64,000 nt of DNA from Allomuricauda sp. CAU 1633 (GCF_017313225.1 NZ_JAFLNE010000004.1:248001-312000), one strand, 5' to 3'; shown: positions 45,277 to 53,499, numbered from the stretch's first letter. Program-made: numbers and translations. The notes: generated by a model not told the origin, from the sequence alone.

Positions 45277-46179
45277 TCATCGTAAGGCCTTTCTTTTTCG
45301 GTTGAGCGAGAGATAAGTCACCCCGAAAATTACAATCAACATTCCCAGTAATTGCCAATAGGTGAGTTTTTCAGCCAAGAAAATATAGGCCAACAATATG
45401 GTGGATACGGGACCCAAACTGCCCAAGATGGAAAAGTTCGAAGCTCCTAAACGCTCAATGGAGGCGGAAACCAAAAATGAGGGTATCAATGTGGCAAAAA
45501 TGGCCATGGCAAACCCATACCCATACACCGGCCATGGATACTGGAACAAATCCCAATCGCCGGAGAATATATAATGCACAAGAATACAACAGGTGGAAAC
45601 AATCATTGCATAGCAGGTGAAACGGAGTACTCCAAATTTGGGAATCAACCAACCGCTTCCCACTAGATAAGATGCATAGGTGATGGCGCTCAGCAAAACC
45701 AGAAAGCCTCCTATCAAGGCTGCATTTCCCACAATTTCCAATTCGTTCCAAAAGGTGACCACTACGCCAGTGTAGGTAATGACAATGGCCGTGGTCTGGA
45801 CTTTTGTTATTTTCTCCTTGAAAAAAAGCCAAGATAAAAAGACAACAATCGTAGGGTAAACAAACAAAATAATACGTTCCAACCCCGCTTTGATGTAATT
45901 GAGGCCCAAGAAATCAAAATAGCTGGCCAGATAGTAGCCTACAAAGCCAAAAGCGAGCAACCACACGTAATCCTTCGCTCTTATTTTAACAGAAGGACGC
46001 TTTTTTCGAATAAGAAAAAGAATAAGAATATAGAATGGTAGGGAGAGAAACATCCGGAACATGAGCAGGTCCAAGGTGTCCACATGGTATCGATAGGCCA
46101 GTTTTACCATGACCGCTTTGGAGGAGAACAGTACTACCCCAAGTATCCCGTATAAAATTCCCAAGCCCTTTGTTGACAT
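45277..46179 (-). CDS. EamA/DMT family transporter
   Basis: 300 residues with about ten membrane helices in two EamA repeats (about 5–140 and 150–292). GLNYIKAGLERIILFVYPTIVVFLSWLFFKEKI in the first repeat and SIERLGASNFSILGSLGPVSTILLAYIFLAEKLT in the second are the conserved parts. Probably a metabolite exporter; substrate unknown. Lies between parE and ychF without tight coupling. Confidence 0.9.
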   Translation of the reverse strand: MSTKGLGILYGILGVVLFSSKAVMVKLAYRYHVDTLDLLMFRMFLSLPFYILILFLIRKKRPSVKIRAKDYVWLLAFGFVGYYLASYFDFLGLNYIKAGLERIILFVYPTIVVFLSWLFFKEKITKVQTTAIVITYTGVVVTFWNELEIVGNAALIGGFLVLLSAITYASYLVGSGWLIPKFGVLRFTCYAMIVSTCCILVHYIFSGDWDLFQYPWPVYGYGFAMAIFATLIPSFLVSASIERLGASNFSILGSLGPVSTILLAYIFLAEKLTYWQLLGMLIVIFGVTYLSLNRKRKALR

Positions 46180-46246
46180 GGGGCAAAACTACTTCAAAGT
46201 ATATTTAAAGAATTTTTCCAGAAGTGGGAATTACAATGTTCAAAGA

Positions 46247-47341
46247 TTACACATTAAATCTAAAATGCATAACGTCACCGTCTTTAACGATGTATTCCTT
46301 GCCTTCTACCCGCATACGACCAGCTTCTTTTACTTTGGCCTCGCTACCATATGTAATATAGTCGTCGTAGGCGATGACCTCGGCACGGATGAATCCTTTT
46401 TCAAAATCGGTATGGATGACACCCGCAGCTTGCGGCGCAGTGGCTCCAACAGGAATGGTCCAAGCGCGGACTTCCTTTACCCCTGCCGTAAAATATGTTT
46501 CTAAGTCGAGTAATTTGTAGGCACCACGAATCAATTTGGCGGAACCCGGTTCTGAAAGTCCTAAATCTTCCAAGAACATTTGTCGTTCTTCGTAGGTTTC
46601 CAATTCGGTGATATCGGCTTCAGTACCCACTGCTAAAAAGATGACCTCGGCATTTTCATTGGCCACGGCTTCTTTAACTTTTTCAACATAGGCGTTTCCC
46701 GAAGTGGCAGCTCCCTCGTCCACATTACAGACATACATTACAGGTTTGTCTGTGATGAGTTGCATCGGTTTTACATATTCCGCTCTGTCATCGTCACTGA
46801 ACTGAATAGCCCGAACTGAAGTTTCGGCTTCCAAACCTTCTTTAAGGGCATTGAGCACAGCCTCTTCTTTTTGGGCCTCTTTGTTTCCTGTCTTGGCGGC
46901 GCGTTTTACCTTGTCCAGTTTCTTTTCAACGCTTTCCAAATCCTTCAACTGCAATTCCATATCAATGGTCTCCTTATCACGGATAGGATCAACGGAACCA
47001 TCCACGTGTACGATATTGTCATTATCAAAACAGCGTAAAACGTGAAGAATGGCATCAGTCTCCCGAATATTCCCTAAAAACTGGTTACCAAGCCCCTCCC
47101 CTTTGCTGGCGCCTTTTACCAAACCGGCAATATCCACAATTTCAACCGTTGCTGGTACCACTCGTTCTGGGTTGACCAATTCCTCCAATTTTTCCAAACG
47201 GGTATCGGGGACGTTCACCACTCCAATATTCGGTTCAATGGTACAAAAAGGGAAATTGGCACTCTGTGCCTTTGCGTTGGACAAACAATTGAACAGAGTC
47301 GATTTTCCTACATTGGGCAATCCTACAATACCGGCTTTCAT
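46247..47341 (-). CDS. ychF: Redox-regulated ATPase of the Obg/YchF family
   Basis: 364 residues. G1 GLPNVGKSTLFN, G3-like DIAGLVKGASKGEGLGNQFL, a coiled-coil insertion (about 125–165), the NxxE-type specificity region (YVCNVDEGA) and the C-terminal TGS domain (about 275–364: LIRGAYKLLDLETYFTAGVKEVRAW). YchF/OLA1 proteins bind ribosomes and prefer ATP. Its 5' leader contains the 7-bp repeat array at 47356–47397. Confidence 0.95.
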   Translation of the reverse strand: MKAGIVGLPNVGKSTLFNCLSNAKAQSANFPFCTIEPNIGVVNVPDTRLEKLEELVNPERVVPATVEIVDIAGLVKGASKGEGLGNQFLGNIRETDAILHVLRCFDNDNIVHVDGSVDPIRDKETIDMELQLKDLESVEKKLDKVKRAAKTGNKEAQKEEAVLNALKEGLEAETSVRAIQFSDDDRAEYVKPMQLITDKPVMYVCNVDEGAATSGNAYVEKVKEAVANENAEVIFLAVGTEADITELETYEERQMFLEDLGLSEPGSAKLIRGAYKLLDLETYFTAGVKEVRAWTIPVGATAPQAAGVIHTDFEKGFIRAEVIAYDDYITYGSEAKVKEAGRMRVEGKEYIVKDGDVMHFRFNV

Positions 47342-47355
47342 GGGCTTTTACTTTA

Positions 47356-47397
47356 GATTTCAGCTATCAGATTTCAGACATTTGAAGTCTGAGGTCT
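47356..47397. repeat. Degenerate 7-bp tandem repeat in the ychF leader
   Basis: Six consecutive heptamers each starting with G: GATTTCA, GCTATCA, GATTTCA, GACATTT, GAAGTCT, GAGGTCT, followed by GAA. They lie between the ychF ATG (47341) and a -7 element (47410), so in the mRNA leader. The unit GATTTCA recurs in the array at 50243–50305. Confidence 0.6.
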
Positions 47398-47409
47398 GAA
47401 TTCCGGCTG

Positions 47410-47417
47410 CAAATATA
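47410..47417 (-). promoter_or_regulatory. -7 promoter element of ychF
   Basis: TATATTTG on the minus strand; fits TAnnTTTG. Places transcription start near 47403, upstream of the heptamer array. Confidence 0.45.
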
Positions 47418-47440
47418 AGTTGAAGTTTTGTTTTGGGAAC

Positions 47441-47566
47441 CTAAAACCCTTGAATCAATAGATAGAATCCAATAATAAAAACGGCGGCGATACCTAAAAT
47501 GGCAATTAGGGAAAGAACGCAACCCAGTTGCTTCCAAAAACCATTGTATGCTTTTTCCTTTTCCAT
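47441..47566 (-). CDS. Small single-pass membrane protein (41 aa)
   Basis: ATG at 47566 opens a 41-codon frame ending at TAG 47441–47443. A charged N-terminus (MEKEKAYNGFWKQLG) is followed by one hydrophobic helix (CVLSLIAILGIAAVFIIGFY) and a short tail. Lies between the ferredoxin terminator and ychF, in the same direction as both. No family recognised; coding assignment rests on composition, the clean frame and the membrane-protein pattern. Confidence 0.5.
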   Translation of the reverse strand: MEKEKAYNGFWKQLGCVLSLIAILGIAAVFIIGFYLLIQGF

Positions 47567-47592
47567 AAAAAAACCCCGAAACAAGTTCGGGG
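47567..47592 (-). terminator. Ferredoxin gene terminator with the GIY-element hairpin core
   Basis: Minus strand CCCCGAA/TTCGGGG (7 bp) with loop CTTGT, followed by seven T (47573–47567). The core CCCGAACTTGTTTCGGG is the same as in the repeats flanking the GIY-YIG gene, apart from one compensated stem pair compared with the left copy. Confidence 0.9.
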
Positions 47593-47615
47593 CTAAAATA
47601 TTTAATTTTTACTCC

Positions 47616-47969
47616 TTATCCGTCGGGGTGCATGAATTTTTGCTTGCCCAATAATACGTCTTCGCTCTCTACACGGTCTTCATCAGGAACGCAGCAATCA
47701 ACAGGACAAACTGCAGCGCATTGGGGTTCCTCATGAAATCCCATGCATTCCGTGCATTTATCAGGAGCAATATAGTATATTTCATCACTTATGGGCTCTT
47801 GCACATCATCTGCATTCACAGCTTTTCCACTGGGCAGGACCACATCACCTACTAAGGAAGTACCATCGCTATATCTCCATTCATCCGCACCTTCATAAAT
47901 TGCAGTATTGGGGCACTCTGGCTCACAAGCACCACAATTTATACATTCATCAGTTATGATAATCGCCAT
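47616..47969 (-). CDS. 4Fe-4S dicluster ferredoxin
   Basis: 117 residues. First cluster motif [16 protein letters not shown] near the start, second [22 protein letters not shown] near residue 75–97; the insertion between the two clusters is typical of the long ferredoxin of Bacteroidota. Soluble electron carrier. Divergent from the acyl-CoA reductase gene; own promoter and terminator. Confidence 0.94.
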   Translation of the reverse strand: MAIIITDECINCGACEPECPNTAIYEGADEWRYSDGTSLVGDVVLPSGKAVNADDVQEPISDEIYYIAPDKCTECMGFHEEPQCAAVCPVDCCVPDEDRVESEDVLLGKQKFMHPDG

Positions 47970-48009
47970 AATTTTCTTTTTCTATTGTGCCGAATTATTT
48001 CAGCATGCT

Positions 48010-48017
48010 TACTTTTG
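48010..48017 (+). promoter_or_regulatory. -7 promoter element of the acyl-CoA reductase gene
   Basis: TACTTTTG, 38 bases before the ATG at 48055, directly next to the oppositely oriented ferredoxin -7 element. A TTG lies 22 bases upstream. Confidence 0.45.
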
Positions 48018-48018
48018 G

Positions 48019-48050
48019 CAAAAATAAACCCTACCAAATTAGTATACAAA
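48019..48050 (-). promoter_or_regulatory. Ferredoxin promoter
   Basis: On the minus strand TTTG (48050–48047), exactly 20 bases, then TATTTTTG (48026–48019). This is the best full match to the Bacteroidota consensus TTTG–N19-21–TAnnTTTG in the window. Confidence 0.65.
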
Positions 48051-48054
48051 TATA

Positions 48055-49101
48055 ATGACCGCACATCTCCCAATATTGGAAGCTTTTGTTAAACTTGGAA
48101 ATTATCTAACGGATTTTTGTGAATATTCTTATGAAAATCCATCCGAGAAGCATGCTAATTTTGAGATGGTCATTACCCAAGCCCAACAACAAAATGGGTG
48201 GTTTACAAGAGAGAATATCCTTTTTGCATTAAAACAATGGTCGGCGTTATTGACTGACGGCAATTTAAAACAATGGTTGTCCAACTACAATCTTAATGAT
48301 GGACAAACTCCAAAGACAATTGGAATTGTCATGGCGGGAAATATCCCCATGGTGGGATTCCATGATTTCCTAAGTGTTTTGTGTTCGGGTAACAAAGTGT
48401 TGGCCAAACTTTCCTCAAATGACAAGGCATTGTTGCCATATATTACACAATATCTGATTGAACAGGAACCTTTACTCGCGGAGCGAATTGAATTCACCGA
48501 AGGAAAACTGGAAGATTTTGATGCAGTCATTGCCACGGGGAGCAACAACACCAGCCGCTATTTTGAATATTATTTTGGAAAGAAACCCAATATCATTCGA
48601 AAAAACAGAAACTCTGTGGCCGTTCTTACCGGAAATGAAACCCAAAAAGAACTCAAAGCTCTCGGGGAGGACATTTTTAGATATTATGGATTGGGATGTC
48701 GTAATGTCTCTAAAATCTATGTGCCCAGAACCTATGATTTTGACCTTTTCTTCAAGGCAATTTTTGAGCATGGGGCGATCATACATCAACATAAATACGC
48801 CAATAATTACGATTATAACAAAGCGGTGTACCTCATGAGCAATTTTAAAATTCGGGATAACGGTTTTTTGATTGTTAAGGAAGATGAAAGCTTTGCTTCC
48901 CCTATCGCTACTCTTTTTTATTCCTATTATGAGTCGGAGGATGAATTAAGGAATCATTTAAAGGATAATGAAACACAAATTCAATGTGTCGTTTCAAGCC
49001 GCAAAGGCTTGGGTGATGTTCCATTTGGGGAAACCCAAATGCCTAAACTGCACGAATATGCTGACGGGGTGGACACCATGGAATTTTTACTCCAACTCTA
49101 G
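48055..49101 (+). CDS. LuxC-like acyl-CoA reductase
   Basis: 348 residues of the aldehyde dehydrogenase/LuxC superfamily. TIGIVMAGNIPMVGFHDFLSVLCSGNKVLAKLSSND spans the cofactor region, DAVIATGSNNTSRYFEYYFG follows, and the catalytic Cys is probably in GLGCRNVSKIYVP. In flavobacteria this single gene is common, without luxD/E partners; it may reduce an acyl-CoA to an aldehyde. Followed by serC after 72 bases; divergent from ferredoxin, a possible electron donor only by position. Confidence 0.85.
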   Translation: MTAHLPILEAFVKLGNYLTDFCEYSYENPSEKHANFEMVITQAQQQNGWFTRENILFALKQWSALLTDGNLKQWLSNYNLNDGQTPKTIGIVMAGNIPMVGFHDFLSVLCSGNKVLAKLSSNDKALLPYITQYLIEQEPLLAERIEFTEGKLEDFDAVIATGSNNTSRYFEYYFGKKPNIIRKNRNSVAVLTGNETQKELKALGEDIFRYYGLGCRNVSKIYVPRTYDFDLFFKAIFEHGAIIHQHKYANNYDYNKAVYLMSNFKIRDNGFLIVKEDESFASPIATLFYSYYESEDELRNHLKDNETQIQCVVSSRKGLGDVPFGETQMPKLHEYADGVDTMEFLLQL

Positions 49102-49173
49102 CGGACAACCTTTGGTTTGAAACGTTTTTAGATCCAAGTTTTTTTAAGACCTTTATCCACTCAAACCTAACAA

Positions 49174-50238
49174 ATGAAAAAGCACAATTTTAGCGCAGGT
49201 CCCTGCATTTTGCCCAAAGAGGTCATGCAAAAAGCCTCTGAAGCCGTTCTGGAATTGGACGGTATAGGTCTATCTCTTATTGAAATTTCACACCGTAGTA
49301 AGGAATTTGTGGCCATCATGGAAAAAGCCCGTTCCCTTGCCCTAGAGCTTTTAGGATTGGAAGGCAAAGGCTATCAGGCCTTGTTTCTTCAAGGTGGAGC
49401 AAGCATGCAGTTTTTAATGGCCGCCTATAACCTTTTGGATAAAAAGGCAGGGTACATCAATACGGGTACTTGGAGTCAAAAAGCCATCAAAGAAGCCCGT
49501 TTGTTCGGAGAAATTGTGGAAGTGGCTTCTTCCCAAGAACAGAACTTCAACCATATTCCAAAAGGATATACCATACCTTCAGATTTGGATTATCTGCACC
49601 TCACCTCCAACAATACCATTTTTGGAACCCAGATCAAGGAATTTCCAAAGACTAATGTTCCTTTGGTCTGTGATATGAGCTCTGATATTTTCTCAAGACA
49701 GCTCGACTTTTCCCAATTTGATTTGATTTATGCCGGAGCCCAAAAGAATATGGGACCCGCAGGAACCACTTTGGTAGTAGTGAAAGAAGATATTTTAGGG
49801 AAGGTATCCCGAAAGATTCCTTCTATGCTGGATTATTCCGTGCATGTGAGTAAGGACAGTATGTTCAATACCCCTCCAGTGTTCGCTGTGTATGTTTCCA
49901 TGTTGACCCTACAATGGTTGAAGGATTTGGGTGGAATTGCTGCCATTGAGGAAATCAACGAACGGAAAGCCAATCTTATTTATTCCGAGATTGAATTGAA
50001 TCCGGTATTTTCTGGTTTTGCAGCCAAGGAAGATCGTTCCATCATGAACGCTACCTTCAACATTACCGACGATGCACTAAAAGATGTGTTCGATGACATG
50101 TGTAAAGAGGCTGGTATCAGTGGCATTAATGGACATAGATCTGTTGGTGGCTACCGAGCATCCATGTATAATGCACTACCAGTTGAAAGTGTTGGTGTGT
50201 TGGTGGATATTATGAGTGAATTGGAGAAAAAAGGATAG
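49174..50238 (+). CDS. serC: Phosphoserine aminotransferase
   Basis: 354 residues. Start MKKHNFSAGPCILPKEVM is diagnostic; PLP lysine in YAGAQKNMGPAGTT; FLQGGASMQF and INGHRSVGGYRASMYNALP are conserved. Converts 3-phosphohydroxypyruvate to phosphoserine (and acts in pyridoxal phosphate synthesis). Upstream of serA, the preceding step, with a 92-base gap that holds the 7-bp repeat array. Confidence 0.96.
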   Translation: MKKHNFSAGPCILPKEVMQKASEAVLELDGIGLSLIEISHRSKEFVAIMEKARSLALELLGLEGKGYQALFLQGGASMQFLMAAYNLLDKKAGYINTGTWSQKAIKEARLFGEIVEVASSQEQNFNHIPKGYTIPSDLDYLHLTSNNTIFGTQIKEFPKTNVPLVCDMSSDIFSRQLDFSQFDLIYAGAQKNMGPAGTTLVVVKEDILGKVSRKIPSMLDYSVHVSKDSMFNTPPVFAVYVSMLTLQWLKDLGGIAAIEEINERKANLIYSEIELNPVFSGFAAKEDRSIMNATFNITDDALKDVFDDMCKEAGISGINGHRSVGGYRASMYNALPVESVGVLVDIMSELEKKG

Positions 50239-50242
50239 GTTT

Positions 50243-50305
50243 GTTATCAGTTATCAGTTATCAGTTATCAGATTTCAGATTTCAGATGTCTGATTTGAGT
50301 TGACA
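50243..50305. repeat. 7-bp tandem repeat array between serC and serA
   Basis: GTTATCA four times exactly (50243–50270), GATTTCA twice (50271–50284), then degenerate GATGTCT, GATTTGA and GTTGACA, nine units in strict 7-base phase. Related to the array at 47356. Ends 25 bases before the serA ATG. Confidence 0.75.
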
Positions 50306-50330
50306 CCCTATTTTTTTAGACAAAATACCT

Positions 50331-51284
50331 ATGAAAGTTGTACTTGCAAATGACGGATTGGCCCAAGCAGGAATTGATGCACTGGAGAAAGCTGGCTTTG
50401 AAGTCATCACCACTAGGGTTGCACAAGAGCAGTTAGCCAATTTCATCAATAAAAACAACATCGATGTACTGCTGGTCCGTAGTGCAACAGAAGTCAGAAA
50501 ATCGTTGATCAATGCATGTCCACAGTTGAAACTGATAGGGCGTGCTGGGGTTGGTATGGACAATATTGATGTGGACTATGCCAAATCCAAAGGAATTCAT
50601 GTTATTAACACCCCAACAGCTTCCGCAGCATCTGTAGCTGAACTGGTCTTTGCCCATTTGCTGAACGGTGTCCGTTTTTTGCATAACTCCAATCGTGATA
50701 TGCCCCTGGAAGGTGATCATAAATTCAAGCAATTGAAAAAAAGTTACGCCAACGGAAGCGAACTGCGGGGGAAGACTCTGGGTATTATTGGGTTTGGTAC
50801 TATTGGAAAAGCCACTGCAGAAATGGCTTTGGCCTTAGGCATGAAGGTTCTGTTTACAGACCATCATGCTAAAAAAGAAACCCTGAAAGTTTCATTTTTT
50901 GATGGACAATCCGTTCAGTTTAATTTGGAAAACAGCGACTTAAAAACCTTGCTGAAAGAATCGGACTTTATTAGCCTTCATGTTCCTGCCCAAAATGGGT
51001 ATGTTATTGGCAAAAAAGAATTGGACCAAATGAAACAAGGCGTAGGGATCATTAATGCTTCCCGTGGGGGTGTTTTGGACGAAGTGGCCTTGGTAGATGC
51101 CTTGGATAATAATAAAGTTTCATTTGCAGGCCTCGACGTTTACGAATCCGAACCCCAACCAGAAATAAAGATTTTAATGCATCCGAAAATATCCCTTTCA
51201 CCCCATATTGGGGCCTCTACCCAAGAAGCGCAAGAACGAGTTGGTTTGGAACTGGCGTCCCAAGTTATTAAACTGCTAAAATAG
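50331..51284 (+). CDS. serA: D-3-phosphoglycerate dehydrogenase, short form
   Basis: 317 residues. NAD motif GKTLGIIGFGTIGKATAEMALALG (about 147–170, split by the usual GxGxxG), catalytic Arg in NASRGGVLDE, Glu in YESEPQPE, and His in LSPHIGASTQEAQERVG. It lacks the C-terminal ACT domain, so it should not be serine-feedback-inhibited in the classical way. First step of serine synthesis; pairs with serC upstream. Confidence 0.93.
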   Translation: MKVVLANDGLAQAGIDALEKAGFEVITTRVAQEQLANFINKNNIDVLLVRSATEVRKSLINACPQLKLIGRAGVGMDNIDVDYAKSKGIHVINTPTASAASVAELVFAHLLNGVRFLHNSNRDMPLEGDHKFKQLKKSYANGSELRGKTLGIIGFGTIGKATAEMALALGMKVLFTDHHAKKETLKVSFFDGQSVQFNLENSDLKTLLKESDFISLHVPAQNGYVIGKKELDQMKQGVGIINASRGGVLDEVALVDALDNNKVSFAGLDVYESEPQPEIKILMHPKISLSPHIGASTQEAQERVGLELASQVIKLLK

Positions 51285-51361
51285 GGTCCTTTTCTTCTTC
51301 AAATGGAGCTTAAAGGGCTTCTTTTTTGTACATTGTCGTTCTAACCTTAACACTATATACT

Positions 51362-52003
51362 ATGTCTGGATTAATGGATTTACTCAATAGCCCTGTGGGC
51401 AGGCAATTGGTCAGCGGAGTAGCTGGACAAACAGGACAACCCGAAAATAAAACTGCAGATGTTTTGAGTATGGCTATGCCCCTTTTAATGGGGGCCATGA
51501 AGAAAAATGCATCCACGCCAGGAGGGGCGCAAGGATTGATGAACGCACTATCCTCCAAACACGATGGTAGTATATTGAACGACCTGGGTGGCCTTTTTGG
51601 CGGAGGAGTAGATCAATCCGTAATGGATGATGGCGCAGGAATCTTGGGCCATGTTTTTGGTACCAAACAACCTCAAGTGGAAAATGCACTCAGCAGCAAA
51701 TCTGGGATTGATGCCGGTAGTATTTCACAAATACTTAAAATCGCAGCTCCCATCCTATTGGGCTATTTGGGAAAACAAACCCGTCAACAGAATGTAAGCA
51801 ATCCCGATGCCCTTACTGGGCTTCTAGGTGGACTTATGGGAGGTACCAAAACTGCAAATAAACAACAATCCTTGATTGAGACTTTTTTGGATTCTGATGG
51901 TGACGGTAGCGTCATCGATGACCTCGCTGGGATGGTACTGAGCGGTGGTAGTCAGAAAAAGAGTGGCCTGGGCGGATTGCTCGGTGGGCTCTTTGGCAAA
52001 TAA
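51362..52003 (+). CDS. DUF937 family protein
   Basis: 213 residues from the ATG at 51362 (MSGLMDLLNSPVGRQLVSG). Gly/Ala-rich helical repeats (AMPLLMGAMKKNAS, IAAPILLGYLGKQ) place it in DUF937 (YidB-like). Near the C-terminus DSDGDGSVIDDLAG resembles an EF-hand/dockerin calcium loop, and the protein ends GLGGLLGGLFGK. Role unknown. Own terminator follows. Confidence 0.88.
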   Translation: MSGLMDLLNSPVGRQLVSGVAGQTGQPENKTADVLSMAMPLLMGAMKKNASTPGGAQGLMNALSSKHDGSILNDLGGLFGGGVDQSVMDDGAGILGHVFGTKQPQVENALSSKSGIDAGSISQILKIAAPILLGYLGKQTRQQNVSNPDALTGLLGGLMGGTKTANKQQSLIETFLDSDGDGSVIDDLAGMVLSGGSQKKSGLGGLLGGLFGK

Positions 52004-52027
52004 ACCATCTTAACGTTATTTAACAGG

Positions 52028-52056
52028 GCCGTTTGAATTTTCAAATGGCTTTTTTT
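52028..52056 (+). terminator. Terminator of the DUF937 gene
   Basis: GCCGTTTGAA and TTCAAATGGC form a stem of up to 10 bp (one G·U) with a very small loop, followed by seven T. Ends 14 bases before the next ATG. Confidence 0.85.
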
Positions 52057-52069
52057 GTATCTTAAGTTT

Positions 52070-52516
52070 ATGAAAAAGAGATTATTACCCGTACTGGTGG
52101 TTTTTACACTGTTGCTTTCGTGCAGTACTCAAAAAGAGGCCTTGGACATTTCCAATGAGGAACAGGCCGTTTTCAATTCGGATGACGGGCAAGAAGTGGA
52201 AATCAAGGATGATGAAACTGAATATGAAATCATCATTATTGAGCCTGGATTTTATACATGGCTGAACAGTATTGCCAGACCAGAAGGGTATTATTCCCAA
52301 AGTTTTCTGGAAAACAGAAACGCCATAATGGTCACCAATTGGAACCAACGCGTTATGCAGCCCATGCGTTTCAATCCTAATCTGTACGAGTTACAAATCA
52401 ACTATGATCAGAACATAGATTACGGCTATGAAGTAAATTATAAACTCTACAATTACTTCATTTATTTCCAGAGAAAATATAATCAACGCTTAGGGCCTTT
52501 CGTCCCTAGAATTTAA
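52070..52516 (+). CDS. DUF6146-like lipoprotein
   Basis: 148 residues from the ATG at 52070 (MKKRLLPVLVVFTLLLSC), lipobox LLLSC. The mature region has an acidic linker (DDGQEVEIKDDETEYEI) and the conserved IIEPGFYTWLNSIARPEGYYSQ, then NWNQRVMQP and DYGYEVNYKLYNYFIYFQ, which I recognise as the DUF6146 family of Bacteroidota. Envelope-located; function unknown. Confidence 0.8.
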   Translation: MKKRLLPVLVVFTLLLSCSTQKEALDISNEEQAVFNSDDGQEVEIKDDETEYEIIIIEPGFYTWLNSIARPEGYYSQSFLENRNAIMVTNWNQRVMQPMRFNPNLYELQINYDQNIDYGYEVNYKLYNYFIYFQRKYNQRLGPFVPRI

Positions 52517-52521
52517 TAGCG

Positions 52522-52529
52522 TATTTTTG
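52522..52529 (+). promoter_or_regulatory. -7 promoter element of the DUF6787-like gene
   Basis: TATTTTTG, 20 bases before the ATG at 52549; fits TAnnTTTG. Confidence 0.35.
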
Positions 52530-52548
52530 CATCGGAATACTTTAGTCA

Positions 52549-53064
52549 ATGCAGAAAATTAAAACGCGCTGGGAAATTGCTAAAAACTGGCAACTCATAC
52601 ATCCTTTTTTGGGCGCTGTCCTGGTCATAATCACTTCATATACGGTTGCCCGGAGACTATTGCACCTATTTCAACTTAACAACACCTTATGGGAATGGAT
52701 TTTTGTCCCTGTGGTCGGTATTGCGCTTTATTTTCTCCTAATCCGTTTTTTTCTTTGGTGCTTTAAAAAGTTGGAAAATAAGTGGAAAGTCACTTATAAA
52801 TGGGAAATGATTGCCATCTTCATTGTGTTTGCCATAACCGGAAGTTTGGCTGGAAAATTGGCCGGCCCCCTTACGGAATGGATTGGGCTTGGAAGAAATG
52901 AAACCCATGGGTTTCTGTATTGGACAGCCCGTATTTTTCTGATTTTTCCCATTTACCAAGTTATTTTGATTGTGATCGGATGGCTTTTTGGACAGTTTCA
53001 ATTCTTCTGGAATTTTGAGAAAAAGATGCTAAAACGTTTGGGAATGGGCTTTCTTTTCAGGTAG
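52549..53064 (+). CDS. DUF6787-like membrane protein
   Basis: 171 residues with about four membrane helices (20–40, 48–72, 86–106, 124–147). The stretch KWEMIAIFIVFAITGSLAGKLAGP and IFPIYQVILIVIGWLFGQFQFFW is the conserved C-terminal part of a small Bacteroidota family I recall as DUF6787. Function unknown. Confidence 0.75.
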   Translation: MQKIKTRWEIAKNWQLIHPFLGAVLVIITSYTVARRLLHLFQLNNTLWEWIFVPVVGIALYFLLIRFFLWCFKKLENKWKVTYKWEMIAIFIVFAITGSLAGKLAGPLTEWIGLGRNETHGFLYWTARIFLIFPIYQVILIVIGWLFGQFQFFWNFEKKMLKRLGMGFLFR

Positions 53065-53104
53065 TTTATGGTTTTCTTAACACAAGAAGTCTTTTGACCT
53101 GACC

Positions 53105-53112
53105 TATCTTTG
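53105..53112 (+). promoter_or_regulatory. -7-like element before the His-rich protein gene
   Basis: TATCTTTG fits TAnnTTTG but lies only 6 bases before the ATG at 53119, so either the transcript is nearly leaderless or this is chance. Confidence 0.25.
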
Positions 53113-53118
53113 ACACAA

Positions 53119-53457
53119 ATGACCTTGTTCCTCAATAAACGTATCGCAATTTATGTGTCCCTTATCCTAACGATTGGGATACTAACTCCTTCTGCGCTAA
53201 AACTCCATCACGCGCTATTTGGGCATACCAAGGAGAAGCGTTGCGTTTCGCATGGTGCCAAGCATTTTCATGATGCCGATATTCATTGTGAATTCCATGA
53301 TTTCACCTTGGCATCCAATGTTTTCTTTGGGTCATCATTCATTTATACAGCTGTGGAAGTACCCCAATTTGGGCAACCACAGACCTTTTTTGTCTATCAT
53401 TTTAAATCCCATAAAAAAGAATTTAAGGCTTTAAGGGGCCCTCCGCAAGTTTCATAA
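53119..53457 (+). CDS. His/Cys-rich membrane-anchored protein upstream of a TonB receptor
   Basis: 112 residues from the ATG at 53119. One N-terminal membrane helix (about 10–27), then a stretch rich in metal ligands: LHHALFGH, CVSHGAKHFHDADIHCEFHDF, about ten His and two Cys within 35 residues. No known family recognised. It lies 42 bases before a TonB-dependent receptor gene that itself has a His/Glu-rich loop, so a role in transition-metal (Zn, Cu or similar) sensing or handling is plausible; this is inference from context. Confidence 0.75.
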   Translation: MTLFLNKRIAIYVSLILTIGILTPSALKLHHALFGHTKEKRCVSHGAKHFHDADIHCEFHDFTLASNVFFGSSFIYTAVEVPQFGQPQTFFVYHFKSHKKEFKALRGPPQVS

Positions 53458-53499
53458 TAGATATCAGGTTAGCAGATTCAATAACTTATTATTTATCAA

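Noticed and set aside
47356..50305. The heptamer arrays as a CRISPR or phage attachment structure
   Set aside because: Units are 7 bases, directly adjacent, with no spacers, and no cas or integrase gene is present.
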